Assembly (NCBI RefSeq): GCF_002264395.1
Contig: NZ_NFVA01000013.1
Span: 30,069 to 94,068 of the forward strand
Direction: 5' to 3'
Origin: Paenibacillus sp. VTT E-133291
Lineage (GTDB): Bacteria > Bacillota > Bacilli > Paenibacillales > Paenibacillaceae
DNA length: 64,000 bases
The position numbers and the translations under genes are program-made. How positions within the stretch are numbered: position 1 is the first letter of the stretch; every line of letters begins with the position of its first letter. Positions 32,122 to 40,264 of this stretch are shown in pieces. Under the pieces are notes generated by a model, which was given only the letters and a program-made list of their open reading frames with translations, ran no database searches and was not told the origin of the DNA.

Positions 32122-33830
32122 GTGGGTCATATTCGTCATTTCTACATGAGTATATGTATAAGTGCAGAGCTGGTGAGATCATTGTTGGGCAGGAACTTGT
32201 ACAGATGTTCGATATCCTTGAGGAAAACATGCGTGATCCTGATATTCGATTCGACACTGCTGATGCTCACAAGCGGATTAGCCTGATTGAAACCAAGTGC
32301 AAACATTACGAAGCGCCATTTTCCGGAAAGCCGTTTATTCTGGAGCTGTTTCAGAAAGCTTTCATTGAGGCGATTTATAGCTTCAAAATATTTGATGATG
32401 AAATTGGCCGATGGGTCAGGCTCTACCAAGACATTCTATACTTGGTTGGGCGTAAGAATGGCAAGACCCCACTTATATCCGCTTTGATTCTGGCTGAATT
32501 CTTCTGTGGACCGGAGGGACTAAAGGCTCTGTGTTCCAGCAACGACTATGAACAGGCTGACCTAATGTTCCAGGCGATCAATGCCATGCGGGAAGAGAGT
32601 AAATCGCTGGAGCGGAAGACCCGGAAGAACATTAAAGGCATTTACTTCGGAAACCCGAAGAAGCCGACTCATACCGGAAAGTTCTCATACCGGAACAAAG
32701 GCTCTATTCGTAAAATCTCTGCTAAGACTGGCGCGAAGGAAGGCCGGAATATCGGCGTGGGTGCGGTGGATGAAGTTCACGAGATGAAGGACAACACCAG
32801 CACTATGCCAATCCGTCAGGCTCTATCCACTCAGGATGAGCCTCTTTATATTGAGCTTACGACTGAGGGATTTACGAATGAGGGCTACCTTGACGGACGT
32901 ATGCGGGAGGCTCGGCAGGTTTTAAGCCATGAGCTGGACCGCCGCCGCTGGCTGATCTGGATGTACACGCAGGACAGTGAACAGGAAGTATGGAGGGATG
33001 AGAAGACTTGGACGAAAAGTAACCCCGGACTTGGGAGCATTAAGAAATGGAGCTTCCTTCGAAAAATGGTTGAAGAGTCCAAGACCAATCAGGAGATGCG
33101 GGCGTTCGTGCTGGCAAAGGATTTCAATGTCAAACAAAATAACGCTGCAGCTTGGTTGATGGATCAGGACATTGCCAACGAGGATGTTTTCGATATCGAA
33201 CAATTCCGCGGGGCTTTTGCCATTGGTGGCGTTGACCTTTCCAAGTCCGGCGACCTTGCTTCTGCTCGGGCGCTGCTGATGAAGGACGGTAAGAAATATA
33301 CCTGCCAACATTACTTTGTTCCCGCATCTAAGATCGCGAATCTGTCCAGGGAGGACAAGGAGCGTTTCGACAAATGGACAGCGCTCGACTTGGTCACGGT
33401 GTCGGATGGTAATGAGAACGACTTCCGGCATGTTACCGCCTGGTTCATGCGCTTATTCCGCGACTATGGCATCCGGTTCTACAAAGTAGGTTATGACAAA
33501 TGGTCGGCAACCTACTGGGTCAAGGAAATGGAAGAGTATGGCTTCGATATGGTGCGGATCAGTCAGGAATACGGAAGCTTATCGGAGCCGATGAAGCTGG
33601 TCAAAGCGGATTTACAAAGCAAGCTGATCAATTACAATCAGCATCCTATTGACCGCTGGTGCCTGGAGAATACGGCATTTGAGATTAATAGCAAAATGGA
33701 GATCCGGCCCGTTAAAGTTCAAGGCAAGGATGAGAAGAAGATTGATGGAACGGTGACAATGATCTTCGTGTACAAGGTTTACATCGACAACCGGACTGAA
33801 TTTCTGGATTTGGTAAAGAGAGCGGGGTGA
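32118..33830 (+). CDS. Terminase large subunit (HK97 type)
   Basis: 570 aa. ATPase domain with Walker A-like LVGRKNGKT near 114 and Walker B GAVDEVHEM. The nuclease domain begins with GGVDLSKSGD (first catalytic Asp) at ~373. It packages phage DNA into proheads. Length and position, ahead of portal, protease and capsid genes, fit the HK97 arrangement. Confidence 0.93.
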   Translation: MSGSYSSFLHEYMYKCRAGEIIVGQELVQMFDILEENMRDPDIRFDTADAHKRISLIETKCKHYEAPFSGKPFILELFQKAFIEAIYSFKIFDDEIGRWVRLYQDILYLVGRKNGKTPLISALILAEFFCGPEGLKALCSSNDYEQADLMFQAINAMREESKSLERKTRKNIKGIYFGNPKKPTHTGKFSYRNKGSIRKISAKTGAKEGRNIGVGAVDEVHEMKDNTSTMPIRQALSTQDEPLYIELTTEGFTNEGYLDGRMREARQVLSHELDRRRWLIWMYTQDSEQEVWRDEKTWTKSNPGLGSIKKWSFLRKMVEESKTNQEMRAFVLAKDFNVKQNNAAAWLMDQDIANEDVFDIEQFRGAFAIGGVDLSKSGDLASARALLMKDGKKYTCQHYFVPASKIANLSREDKERFDKWTALDLVTVSDGNENDFRHVTAWFMRLFRDYGIRFYKVGYDKWSATYWVKEMEEYGFDMVRISQEYGSLSEPMKLVKADLQSKLINYNQHPIDRWCLENTAFEINSKMEIRPVKVQGKDEKKIDGTVTMIFVYKVYIDNRTEFLDLVKRAG

Positions 33831-33834
33831 AATA

Positions 33835-35097
33835 GTGGCATTAATTGATAGCTTCAAAGGGCTTCTGCCATTCAAGTCCAAAGAATACAAGCGTGCGAAA
33901 ATGCTGAACGGGTATATGCCTGTATTTAGTCAGTTCGGTAATAACATTTATGCTTCTGATATTGTTCAGAACTGTATTGACATTATCGCAACGGAAATCA
34001 GCAAGCTGGAACCCCGGCATATTCGGACAGATGCAAATGGTAATCAGACCACGCCGCGCGGAAACCTGAATCGGCTTTTCAAGTTTGGTCCGAATGAGCT
34101 AATGACCACCCGGGACTTCCTTGAAAAAATTGTGTGGTTGCTGTTCATGAATTTCAACGTATTCATTTACCCTATGTACACTGTAGAGACTTCGGATGAA
34201 GGGGTAGAGAGCCGGAGTTATAGTGGATTTTATCCGCTGAATCCCTATCAGGTTGATTTTTTGCAAGACCCTACTGGTCGCCTGTATGTAAAACTATTTT
34301 TTTCTTCTGGCGAGAGCTTCACCGTTCCGTATTCAGATATCATCCACATTCGGAAACGATACTCAGTGAACGAGATCATGGGTGGCGGACAGAATGGTCA
34401 GCCGGATAATGAAGCGCTGCTTAAGATATTGCGAATCAATGACACAGTGCTGCAAGGTGTGGAAAAGGGAATTAAGACAAGCATGTCCATTCGCGGCGTT
34501 CTGAAAATTGCGACTATGCTTGATGATGATGCACAGCGTAAGGAGCGGGATCGCTTCGAGAAGCTGATGGCTTCCGGTGATTCCGGCATTCTACCGGTGG
34601 ATCTAAAGGGCGATTTCACTCCGATTACCATCGACCCCAAGATGATAGACAAGGATACGCTTGCGTTTCTTAAGGACAGCACTCGGGAGTGGTTCGGAAT
34701 GCCCTTTGCTATTCTTGCGCGGGATTACACCGATGATCAATACCAGTCCTTTTATGAAAGCACCCTGGAGCCGATTCTAATTTCACTGACTCAGGGATTT
34801 ACAAAAACGACTTTTACATCCCGGCAGCTGGATGTAGGGAATGAGATCATTTTTTATCAGCGGAACATGATGTACCTCAGTACAGCGGCCAAGCTCAACC
34901 TGATCAAGACGGCAGGGGAGCAGGGGCTGCTCAACGATAATCAAAAGCTGGCTCTGCTCGGTTATCCTCCACTCCCGGACGGCAACCGAATTACGCAGAG
35001 CCTTAACTATGTGGATCGGTCCATAATCAACATTTATCAGTTGAATGGAACGAAGCCCCAACCTACCAAGGCGGTGAATGAAGATGCAGAAGAATAA
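33835..35097 (+). CDS. Phage portal protein (HK97 type)
   Basis: 420 aa. Forms the dodecameric ring through which DNA enters the head. Typical segments: SDIVQNCIDIIATEISKLEP, the middle HIRKRYSVNEIMGGG and C-terminal GYPPLPDGNRI. GTG 33835 follows GCGGGGTG. Its end overlaps the protease gene start by 20 nt. Confidence 0.92.
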   Translation: MALIDSFKGLLPFKSKEYKRAKMLNGYMPVFSQFGNNIYASDIVQNCIDIIATEISKLEPRHIRTDANGNQTTPRGNLNRLFKFGPNELMTTRDFLEKIVWLLFMNFNVFIYPMYTVETSDEGVESRSYSGFYPLNPYQVDFLQDPTGRLYVKLFFSSGESFTVPYSDIIHIRKRYSVNEIMGGGQNGQPDNEALLKILRINDTVLQGVEKGIKTSMSIRGVLKIATMLDDDAQRKERDRFEKLMASGDSGILPVDLKGDFTPITIDPKMIDKDTLAFLKDSTREWFGMPFAILARDYTDDQYQSFYESTLEPILISLTQGFTKTTFTSRQLDVGNEIIFYQRNMMYLSTAAKLNLIKTAGEQGLLNDNQKLALLGYPPLPDGNRITQSLNYVDRSIINIYQLNGTKPQPTKAVNEDAEE

Positions 35098-35722
35098 GCT
35101 TCCGGTCATGCATGAGCCGGAGCGCCGAGCGTTTGTTATGAATGATCTTCGGGCAGATCCGGCTGGAAACGTCGTTGAAGGTCATGCGGCTGTGTTTGAA
35201 CAGGTAACCGTTATCGGTGGCTGGTTCAAGGAGATCATTGAGCGCGGAGCATTCGACAAAACCGATTTTAAGGATGTGATCATGAGCGTTAATCATGATC
35301 TGAAGCGGATTCCCTTAGCTCGAAGCCGGAATAACAATGCAAATTCCACGCTTCAACTTCAAGTGGACGAGCAGGGGTTGAATACGAGGGCTGAACTGGA
35401 TGTTGAGAACAACATGGAGGCTAAAGCTTTATACAGCGCAGTTGGACGAGGGGACATTTCTGGAATGTCCTTTATTTTTACAGTACGGGACGAAACCTGG
35501 GAAGGGCTTGATACAGAACTTCCCACCCGCCGCATTAAGGACATCGGCCGAGTGATTGAAATCTCTGCGGTATCCTTTCCGGCTTATGACGGGACTGATA
35601 TAAATGCTCGTGACCTGCAGGCACTGGAGAGCGCCCGCACCGCACTGGAGAGTGCGCGGTCTGGACTGGATAGTTCATTGAGCGATTTGGATTTAGCAAA
35701 AGAGAAATTAAAATTCATCTAA
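35078..35722 (+). CDS. Prohead protease (HK97 U35 family)
   Basis: 214 aa serine protease that trims the capsid scaffold. Catalytic His in SVNHDLKRIPLAR (~71) and Ser in ISGMSFIF (~129), plus the typical GHAAVFEQV and VIEISAVSFPAY. The C-terminal ~40 residues are a repetitive helix (ALESARTALESARSGL). Confidence 0.92.
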   Translation: MKMQKNKLPVMHEPERRAFVMNDLRADPAGNVVEGHAAVFEQVTVIGGWFKEIIERGAFDKTDFKDVIMSVNHDLKRIPLARSRNNNANSTLQLQVDEQGLNTRAELDVENNMEAKALYSAVGRGDISGMSFIFTVRDETWEGLDTELPTRRIKDIGRVIEISAVSFPAYDGTDINARDLQALESARTALESARSGLDSSLSDLDLAKEKLKFI

Positions 35723-35742
35723 TTAACTGGAGGTAATCGTAA

Positions 35743-37026
35743 ATGAAAGAATTCCTGAAGAAGCTTTTGAAAAATAAAGAAGAAGCCCGGACTGCTCTTA
35801 AAGACAAGGGTTTGAAAAGCAATGACATTGTAGAAGTACGTTCGATTGGTTCACAAGTGGAAGCAATTGACGTTGAAATTGCTGAGCTTCGGCAGCAACT
35901 GGAGTCCATGCCTGATGATCCGATTGCTGGTGGAGCTACTCCTCCAGAACCTGAACAACGGGGAGCGGGACAACCTCCTGCTGGAAATGCGGCAATGACA
36001 CAGTTTTTGAAATCATTTGGAATCGGAACGCCAACACAGCAACGTTCGGATGAGCCGGTCGATCCATACGGCACCGTTGAATACCGGAATGCTTTTATGG
36101 TCTATGCCAAAACGGGCGAGATCAAACCGGAGCTTCGGGCTAATGCGACAACAACCACGGCAGATGTATCTGCGGTTATCCCGACAACCATCTTGAATGA
36201 GATCATTAAAAAAGTCACGGTTTACGGGCAAGTGTTCAGCCGTGTTCGGAAGCTCAATATCAAGGGTGGTGTGGAGGTTCCTATTCTTGCACTGAAACCA
36301 GTAGCTACTTGGATCGGTGAATCTCCGGTATCGGATAAACAGAAGGTGCAGGCCAATACGAAACTGACGTTCACATATTTCGGACTGGAATGCAAGGTAG
36401 CAATTTCACTCCTGGCTGACACAGTAACGCTTGCTGGATTTGAAACGGTAATCACGGATCTGATCGTAGAAGCAATGGTCAAAGCTATTGATTTGTCGGT
36501 AATCAAAGGTACGGGCACTGGACAACCAAAAGGTATCACCGTGGATGACCGTGTTCCAGCTGCACAGATCGTAACAATGACACCGACTCAGTTTGCAGAA
36601 TGGGATAGCTGGGCGAAGCTTGTTCTTGCCAAGATGCCGTTGGCGTATAAGGCTGGAGCTGCTTTCATGATGGCCTCTGGTACGTTTGAGGGTTATATCA
36701 ATGGAATGGTTGATGATAACGGACAACCAATTGGCCGAGTGAATTACGGAATTGCAGATGGACCACAGGAAAGATTTGCGGGGAAAGAAGTGATCCAGGT
36801 CGAGGACGATGTGATTGTGCCATATGCTTCTGCTGCCACAGGAGATGTGGTTGCCGTATATTGCAACCTTAGTAACTACGGATGGAACAGCAATATGCAG
36901 ATGACTATGTTTCGTTACTTCGACCATGACACGAATGAGTATGTAGACAAGGCGATTCTGATCGCAGATGGTAAACTGATTGATCCAAATGGCGTTGTCA
37001 TTGTCAAGAAGGGTGCAGCGTCCTAA
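35743..37026 (+). CDS. Major capsid protein with N-terminal delta domain (HK97 fold)
   Basis: 427 aa. Residues ~1-110 are a helical, charged scaffold region to be cleaved by the protease. The mature HK97-fold part begins around 130 (TTADVSAVIPTTILNEII) and includes KGTGTGQPKGIT and the C-terminal FRYFDHDTNEYVDKAILIADG. AGGAGGTAATCGTAA precedes ATG. A stem follows the stop. Confidence 0.95.
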   Translation: MKEFLKKLLKNKEEARTALKDKGLKSNDIVEVRSIGSQVEAIDVEIAELRQQLESMPDDPIAGGATPPEPEQRGAGQPPAGNAAMTQFLKSFGIGTPTQQRSDEPVDPYGTVEYRNAFMVYAKTGEIKPELRANATTTTADVSAVIPTTILNEIIKKVTVYGQVFSRVRKLNIKGGVEVPILALKPVATWIGESPVSDKQKVQANTKLTFTYFGLECKVAISLLADTVTLAGFETVITDLIVEAMVKAIDLSVIKGTGTGQPKGITVDDRVPAAQIVTMTPTQFAEWDSWAKLVLAKMPLAYKAGAAFMMASGTFEGYINGMVDDNGQPIGRVNYGIADGPQERFAGKEVIQVEDDVIVPYASAATGDVVAVYCNLSNYGWNSNMQMTMFRYFDHDTNEYVDKAILIADGKLIDPNGVVIVKKGAAS

Positions 37027-37031
37027 TAAAC

Positions 37032-37047
37032 GGGGCCACATGGCCCC
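37032..37047 (+). repeat. GGGGCC-ACAT-GGCCCC stem after capsid gene
   Basis: Six-bp GC stem with a 4-nt loop and no T-run, 5 nt after the capsid stop. It may stabilise the capsid message or reduce read-through so that capsid is made in excess. Confidence 0.5.
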
Positions 37048-37065
37048 ATAAAGGTGGTGAAATAA

Positions 37066-37350
37066 ATGGCTAAAAAGTCACAAGCTACAAAGATTGACGG
37101 TGTTGAAGTTTCTACGCTGACAGGTGAAACTGTATTACTTTGGAAGGCAACGCGCGAATTATCTGAAGTCGAGCACGAGCAGCTTTCTATCAAGCTCAAG
37201 CAGGAACAGGAGCATGCAGGGATTAAAATCATACTGGTTCCGTTGTCCGTTGACCTTGAGGTAATCACGCAGGGCGAAGTCGAGCCAGCTCCAGAACCGG
37301 ATACCAATCAGGAACCGTCAACAGAACCGAAGCAAGGCGGGGATGAATAA
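37066..37350 (+). CDS. Small head-region protein (94 aa)
   Basis: Not recognised. The C-terminal ~25 residues are Pro/Glu/Thr-rich and disordered. It lies between the capsid and connector genes, where head decoration proteins can occur. AAAGGTGGTG precedes ATG; its stop overlaps the next start. Confidence 0.55.
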   Translation: MAKKSQATKIDGVEVSTLTGETVLLWKATRELSEVEHEQLSIKLKQEQEHAGIKIILVPLSVDLEVITQGEVEPAPEPDTNQEPSTEPKQGGDE

Positions 37351-37634
37351 TGACGGATACAGAACTGCTTGCCGAGTGTAAGGCTGGTCTAGGCATGCCC
37401 ATTGACGGTACGCAATTTGACGGAGTTTTAAAGCCGAAACTACTGGCCGTCAAGTCATACATGGCCGGAGCGGGTGTGTCCGCTGAGATGTTGGCTGATG
37501 ATTTGGCGGTTGGTGCAATCGTGGTCGGTGTGACGGACTTATATAATTTGAGCAGCGGGGATATTTCATTCTCCGCTGTTTTTCATGTGCTTCTTACTCA
37601 ACTGGCCTGTCGAAGCCTACCGGAGGTGACTTGA
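37350..37634 (+). CDS. Head-tail connector protein (gp6-like)
   Basis: 94 aa. Helical, of gp6/adaptor length, with the usual alternating hydrophobic pattern (LLAVKSYMAGAGVSAEMLADDLAVGAI truncated here to its core). It follows the capsid module and precedes head-closure genes, so it probably forms the ring below the portal. Confidence 0.65.
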   Translation: MTDTELLAECKAGLGMPIDGTQFDGVLKPKLLAVKSYMAGAGVSAEMLADDLAVGAIVVGVTDLYNLSSGDISFSAVFHVLLTQLACRSLPEVT

Positions 37635-37635
37635 T

Positions 37636-37980
37636 TTGTGGAAGCCAGGAGTCCAGCAGTTTAACACACAGATCCGAGTGCAGCACAGGCATGAAGTACG
37701 GGTAAATGGTGCGCCGGATATCTCCTATGTGGATGCGGCTCTGCCTTTAGATTGCTGTAACTGGAAAGGACGTGGAGGTTCAGAGAGCGTTACGGCAGGG
37801 ACATTAGTTGTTGCCGATACAGCAGAGCTGACTATGTGGTATCGACAGGATATAAGCGAGCGTGACCGCATTCTTTTGCGAGACAATGCGGATCTTGCCT
37901 ATGAGGTGACCAATATTGAGAACGTGGAAATGCGGGATCAATTTTTGATCATCAAGGTCAAACGGGATGTGAATGCTTAA
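37636..37980 (+). CDS. Head closure protein (head-tail adaptor, gp16/SPP1-like)
   Basis: 114 aa, beta-rich. Basic start (QFNTQIRVQHRHEVR) and AELTMWYRQDISERDRILLRD (core of the adaptor fold). TTG 37636 follows GGAGGTGAC; it begins 1 nt after the upstream stop. Confidence 0.65.
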   Translation: MWKPGVQQFNTQIRVQHRHEVRVNGAPDISYVDAALPLDCCNWKGRGGSESVTAGTLVVADTAELTMWYRQDISERDRILLRDNADLAYEVTNIENVEMRDQFLIIKVKRDVNA

Positions 37981-38408
37981 TGGCAAGAAGCCGGAGAGTG
38001 ACCAACTCACGCACCATCACACTAGACGTGTCTGGCGTTGAGGATTACCTTGCTCGGGTGCAAGCAGCTGGCCGGAGTGTGGACGATGCTGTGAAGGCGG
38101 CACTGACCGAGAGCGCCGCACCTATTCAGGCAGATATTAAAAAATGGGCAGAGAAGCACGAGCTGACCGGAACCACGTTGGCCGGGGTAGATGTCGCAGA
38201 ACCGAAGCAGTACGGGAACAACATCGTTGTCCAGGTCGGTATTGATGATACCAAATCGCCGGGAGCGTGGCACTCCACGTTTGTCGAATATGGAACACCT
38301 ACCCAACCCGCAGACCCGGGAATCCGACTAGCTTTTGAGAAGAACAAGAATAAGGTGAAGAAGATTCAGCGCGAAGTGCTGAAGCGGGAGGGGCTGCCGG
38401 TTGATTAA
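37980..38408 (+). CDS. HK97 gp10-like tail completion protein
   Basis: 142 aa. VSGVEDYLARVQAAGRSVDDAVKAAL at the start and GAWHSTFVEYGTPTQPADPGIRLAFE near the end are typical of the HK97 gp10 family, which joins tail to head. ATG overlaps the preceding stop. Confidence 0.8.
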   Translation: MARSRRVTNSRTITLDVSGVEDYLARVQAAGRSVDDAVKAALTESAAPIQADIKKWAEKHELTGTTLAGVDVAEPKQYGNNIVVQVGIDDTKSPGAWHSTFVEYGTPTQPADPGIRLAFEKNKNKVKKIQREVLKREGLPVD

Positions 38409-38754
38409 TATCTATGAGCTGACCTGTTCCACGTTGGAGCAGCTGGGGCACGATGTGCGGGAGCAGGGCTCATATGCTCAAAATTCAAATCTTCCAGAAA
38501 GCTTTGTGACTTATCAGGTAATTGATGATAGTCCTGCGGGACATGCAGACAACAAGCCCACATCTCTCGTGTGGCGTATTCAGGTGTCGATGTATAGTAA
38601 GAGACCCACCATCAAGCAAGGCGCTTCTGAGACGATTAAGGCGGTTATGCTGGAAGCTGGATTTATGAGAGTTGGTGGACGTGATCTGCCGTTCTTGGAG
38701 ACCGGACATTATGGATATACCTGTGATTACAGGTTCTATGAAATGGAGGAATAA
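38401..38754 (+). CDS. Tail terminator-like protein (HK97 gp11 region)
   Basis: 117 aa. INIYELTCSTLEQLGHDVREQ then PESFVTYQVIDDSPAGHADN and a C-terminal DYRFYEMEE. The position between gp10 and the tail tube and the alpha/beta pattern fit a tail terminator (gpU/gp17 type). TTG start overlaps the previous gene by 8 nt. Confidence 0.65.
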   Translation: MINIYELTCSTLEQLGHDVREQGSYAQNSNLPESFVTYQVIDDSPAGHADNKPTSLVWRIQVSMYSKRPTIKQGASETIKAVMLEAGFMRVGGRDLPFLETGHYGYTCDYRFYEMEE

Positions 38755-38756
38755 TT

Positions 38757-39653
38757 GTGGAGAAAAAATATGGTGAATTTGTCGGAGTAGACAGCCTACA
38801 CTTTGCCAAGGTCACGGATACAACGGAAAGTTATACAGCAGAGGCTCCGAAGTATCTTGCACCAGCTGCAGAAATTTCCGCTGAAGCGGAAACCAGCAAT
38901 ACACCGACTTACTATGACAACGTTCCAGGCAATAACTATGTTTCTGAGGGTGTAACCACCCTGACGATTACGGTGTCCGGCATTCCGGCTTATCTGGCGG
39001 CGGAGCTGCTGGGTAAAGATTTTGATTCGGCTACTGGACGGCTAATTGACAGCGGACAGCCCAATCCGCCAGATGTGGCAGTGGGATACCGTGCCAATAT
39101 TGGCAGAGAGGATTATCGTTACACCTGGTATCTCAAGGGTACGTTCTCGGGCGGCGCTGAAGAGGCAGCGACCAAAACAGCAGATGTTGATATTCGCACG
39201 TATCAGCTGACCTATACCGCTGTCGCAACCACTAAGCAGTTTGAAGTGCTAGGCGAGGACAAGCCAATCAAGAAGATTTCAGGAGATACGACACATGAAG
39301 CATTTAATCCTGCGGGTTGGTTTACGCAAGTTCAGACCCCAGATAACTCAGGAGCGCCTGCCGCGCTTACGTTGACCAGTGTCCCAGCCAATAACGCCAC
39401 AGGCGTGGCAGTAGGAGCCAATGTGGTTCTGACATTTGCTAATAAACTTGCGTCTTACTCAGCCGTGCTGCTTAATGGGGGGTTTGATGTTATTGCTTCG
39501 GCAAACACGCTTGATGCTACGGGCAAGATCCTGACGATTAACCCGAATGCAAACCTAGCAGCAGCTACAGAATATGCGGTGATCATTAACGGGGCGACGG
39601 ATGTGTACGGACAGATGCTACCGCAGACGGTGATTAGTTTTACAACGGCGTAA
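38757..39653 (+). CDS. Major tail tube protein with C-terminal Ig-like domain
   Basis: 298 aa. Residues ~1-190 form the tail-tube domain (GEFVGVDSLHFAKVTD ... YTWYLKGTFSGGAEEA). The C-terminal ~95 residues (PAALTLTSVPANNATGVAVG ... YGQMLPQTVISFTTA) match the Big_5/SbsA Ig-like pattern, which is usually displayed on the tube surface and may bind cell-wall sugars. GTG 38757 follows ATGGAGGA. Confidence 0.82.
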   Translation: MEKKYGEFVGVDSLHFAKVTDTTESYTAEAPKYLAPAAEISAEAETSNTPTYYDNVPGNNYVSEGVTTLTITVSGIPAYLAAELLGKDFDSATGRLIDSGQPNPPDVAVGYRANIGREDYRYTWYLKGTFSGGAEEAATKTADVDIRTYQLTYTAVATTKQFEVLGEDKPIKKISGDTTHEAFNPAGWFTQVQTPDNSGAPAALTLTSVPANNATGVAVGANVVLTFANKLASYSAVLLNGGFDVIASANTLDATGKILTINPNANLAAATEYAVIINGATDVYGQMLPQTVISFTTA

Positions 39654-39710
39654 TTTATCCAAGGGGCGGAGCGATCCGCCCTATTTTATTTATCCAGGAG
39701 GCAAGAATTT

Positions 39711-40022
39711 ATGAAAGCAGTATTTATCAAATTCACAGATGCTCAGGGCGCACCTGAGAAGACATTCAGTACATGCAGTCTTAAAACGGGGATTATGGAC
39801 ACGATTTTTGAAATAGCAGAACGTGCAGAGAACTTTAAGTCAAGTAATCCCGACATGCAGGAAGTTCGAGAGTTTTACAGGGAAGTCAAAACGGTCATTG
39901 TTGCGGCGTTCGGCAGGCAGTTCACTTTTGACGAGCTGAACGAAGGCGTTGAAACTGATGAACTGATGAATGTATTTCAAACGCTGTGTAAAAACGTCAT
40001 GAGTGGTGTCAAAAAAAACTAG
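39711..40022 (+). CDS. Tail assembly chaperone gpG
   Basis: 103 aa. Small helical protein ending in MSGVKKN, located between tail tube and tape measure, the position of lambda gpG. The gene ends in a slippery A AAA AAC at 40013-40019 directly before its stop, so part of the ribosomes should shift and make gpGT (next entry). AGGAGGC precedes ATG. Confidence 0.82.
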   Translation: MKAVFIKFTDAQGAPEKTFSTCSLKTGIMDTIFEIAERAENFKSSNPDMQEVREFYREVKTVIVAAFGRQFTFDELNEGVETDELMNVFQTLCKNVMSGVKKN

Positions 40023-40252
40023 CCCCGGGGGATCAACCGAAAGACGATTCCCCGGCCAGCTACCGCACAACACTGCTGAGCCTGAAATTTAACTTAGTGA
40101 AAAAAATGGGTTGGACTCTACATGCGATTGATGAGACGGATTTCCACAATTTGCTCTCTTTCCTCAACTTTAAACCAAGTGACGATCCAAATACCCGTGT
40201 AATCAATGGCAAGACCTATCGCCGCGCAAGTAGTGCGCCTAGTTGGATATAA
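39711..40252 (+). CDS. Tail assembly chaperone gpGT, -1 frameshift product
   Basis: 180 aa: the 103 residues of gpG, then 77 read in the -1 frame from 40019 (LAPGDQPKDDSPASYRTT ... PSWI). The T part ends 12 nt before the tape measure gene. The C-terminal GWTLHAIDETDFHNLLSFLN is typical of the T part of tail chaperones. gpG and gpGT together coat the tape measure during tail building. Confidence 0.8.
40013..40055 (+). promoter_or_regulatory. Programmed -1 frameshift signal
   Basis: Slippery heptamer A AAA AAC (40013-40019), 5-nt spacer, then a 10-bp stem: CCGGGGGATC (40025-40034) with GATTCCCCGG (40046-40055), including one G-U. All three parts are at canonical distances. Confidence 0.85.
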
Positions 40253-40264
40253 GGGGGCGAATAG

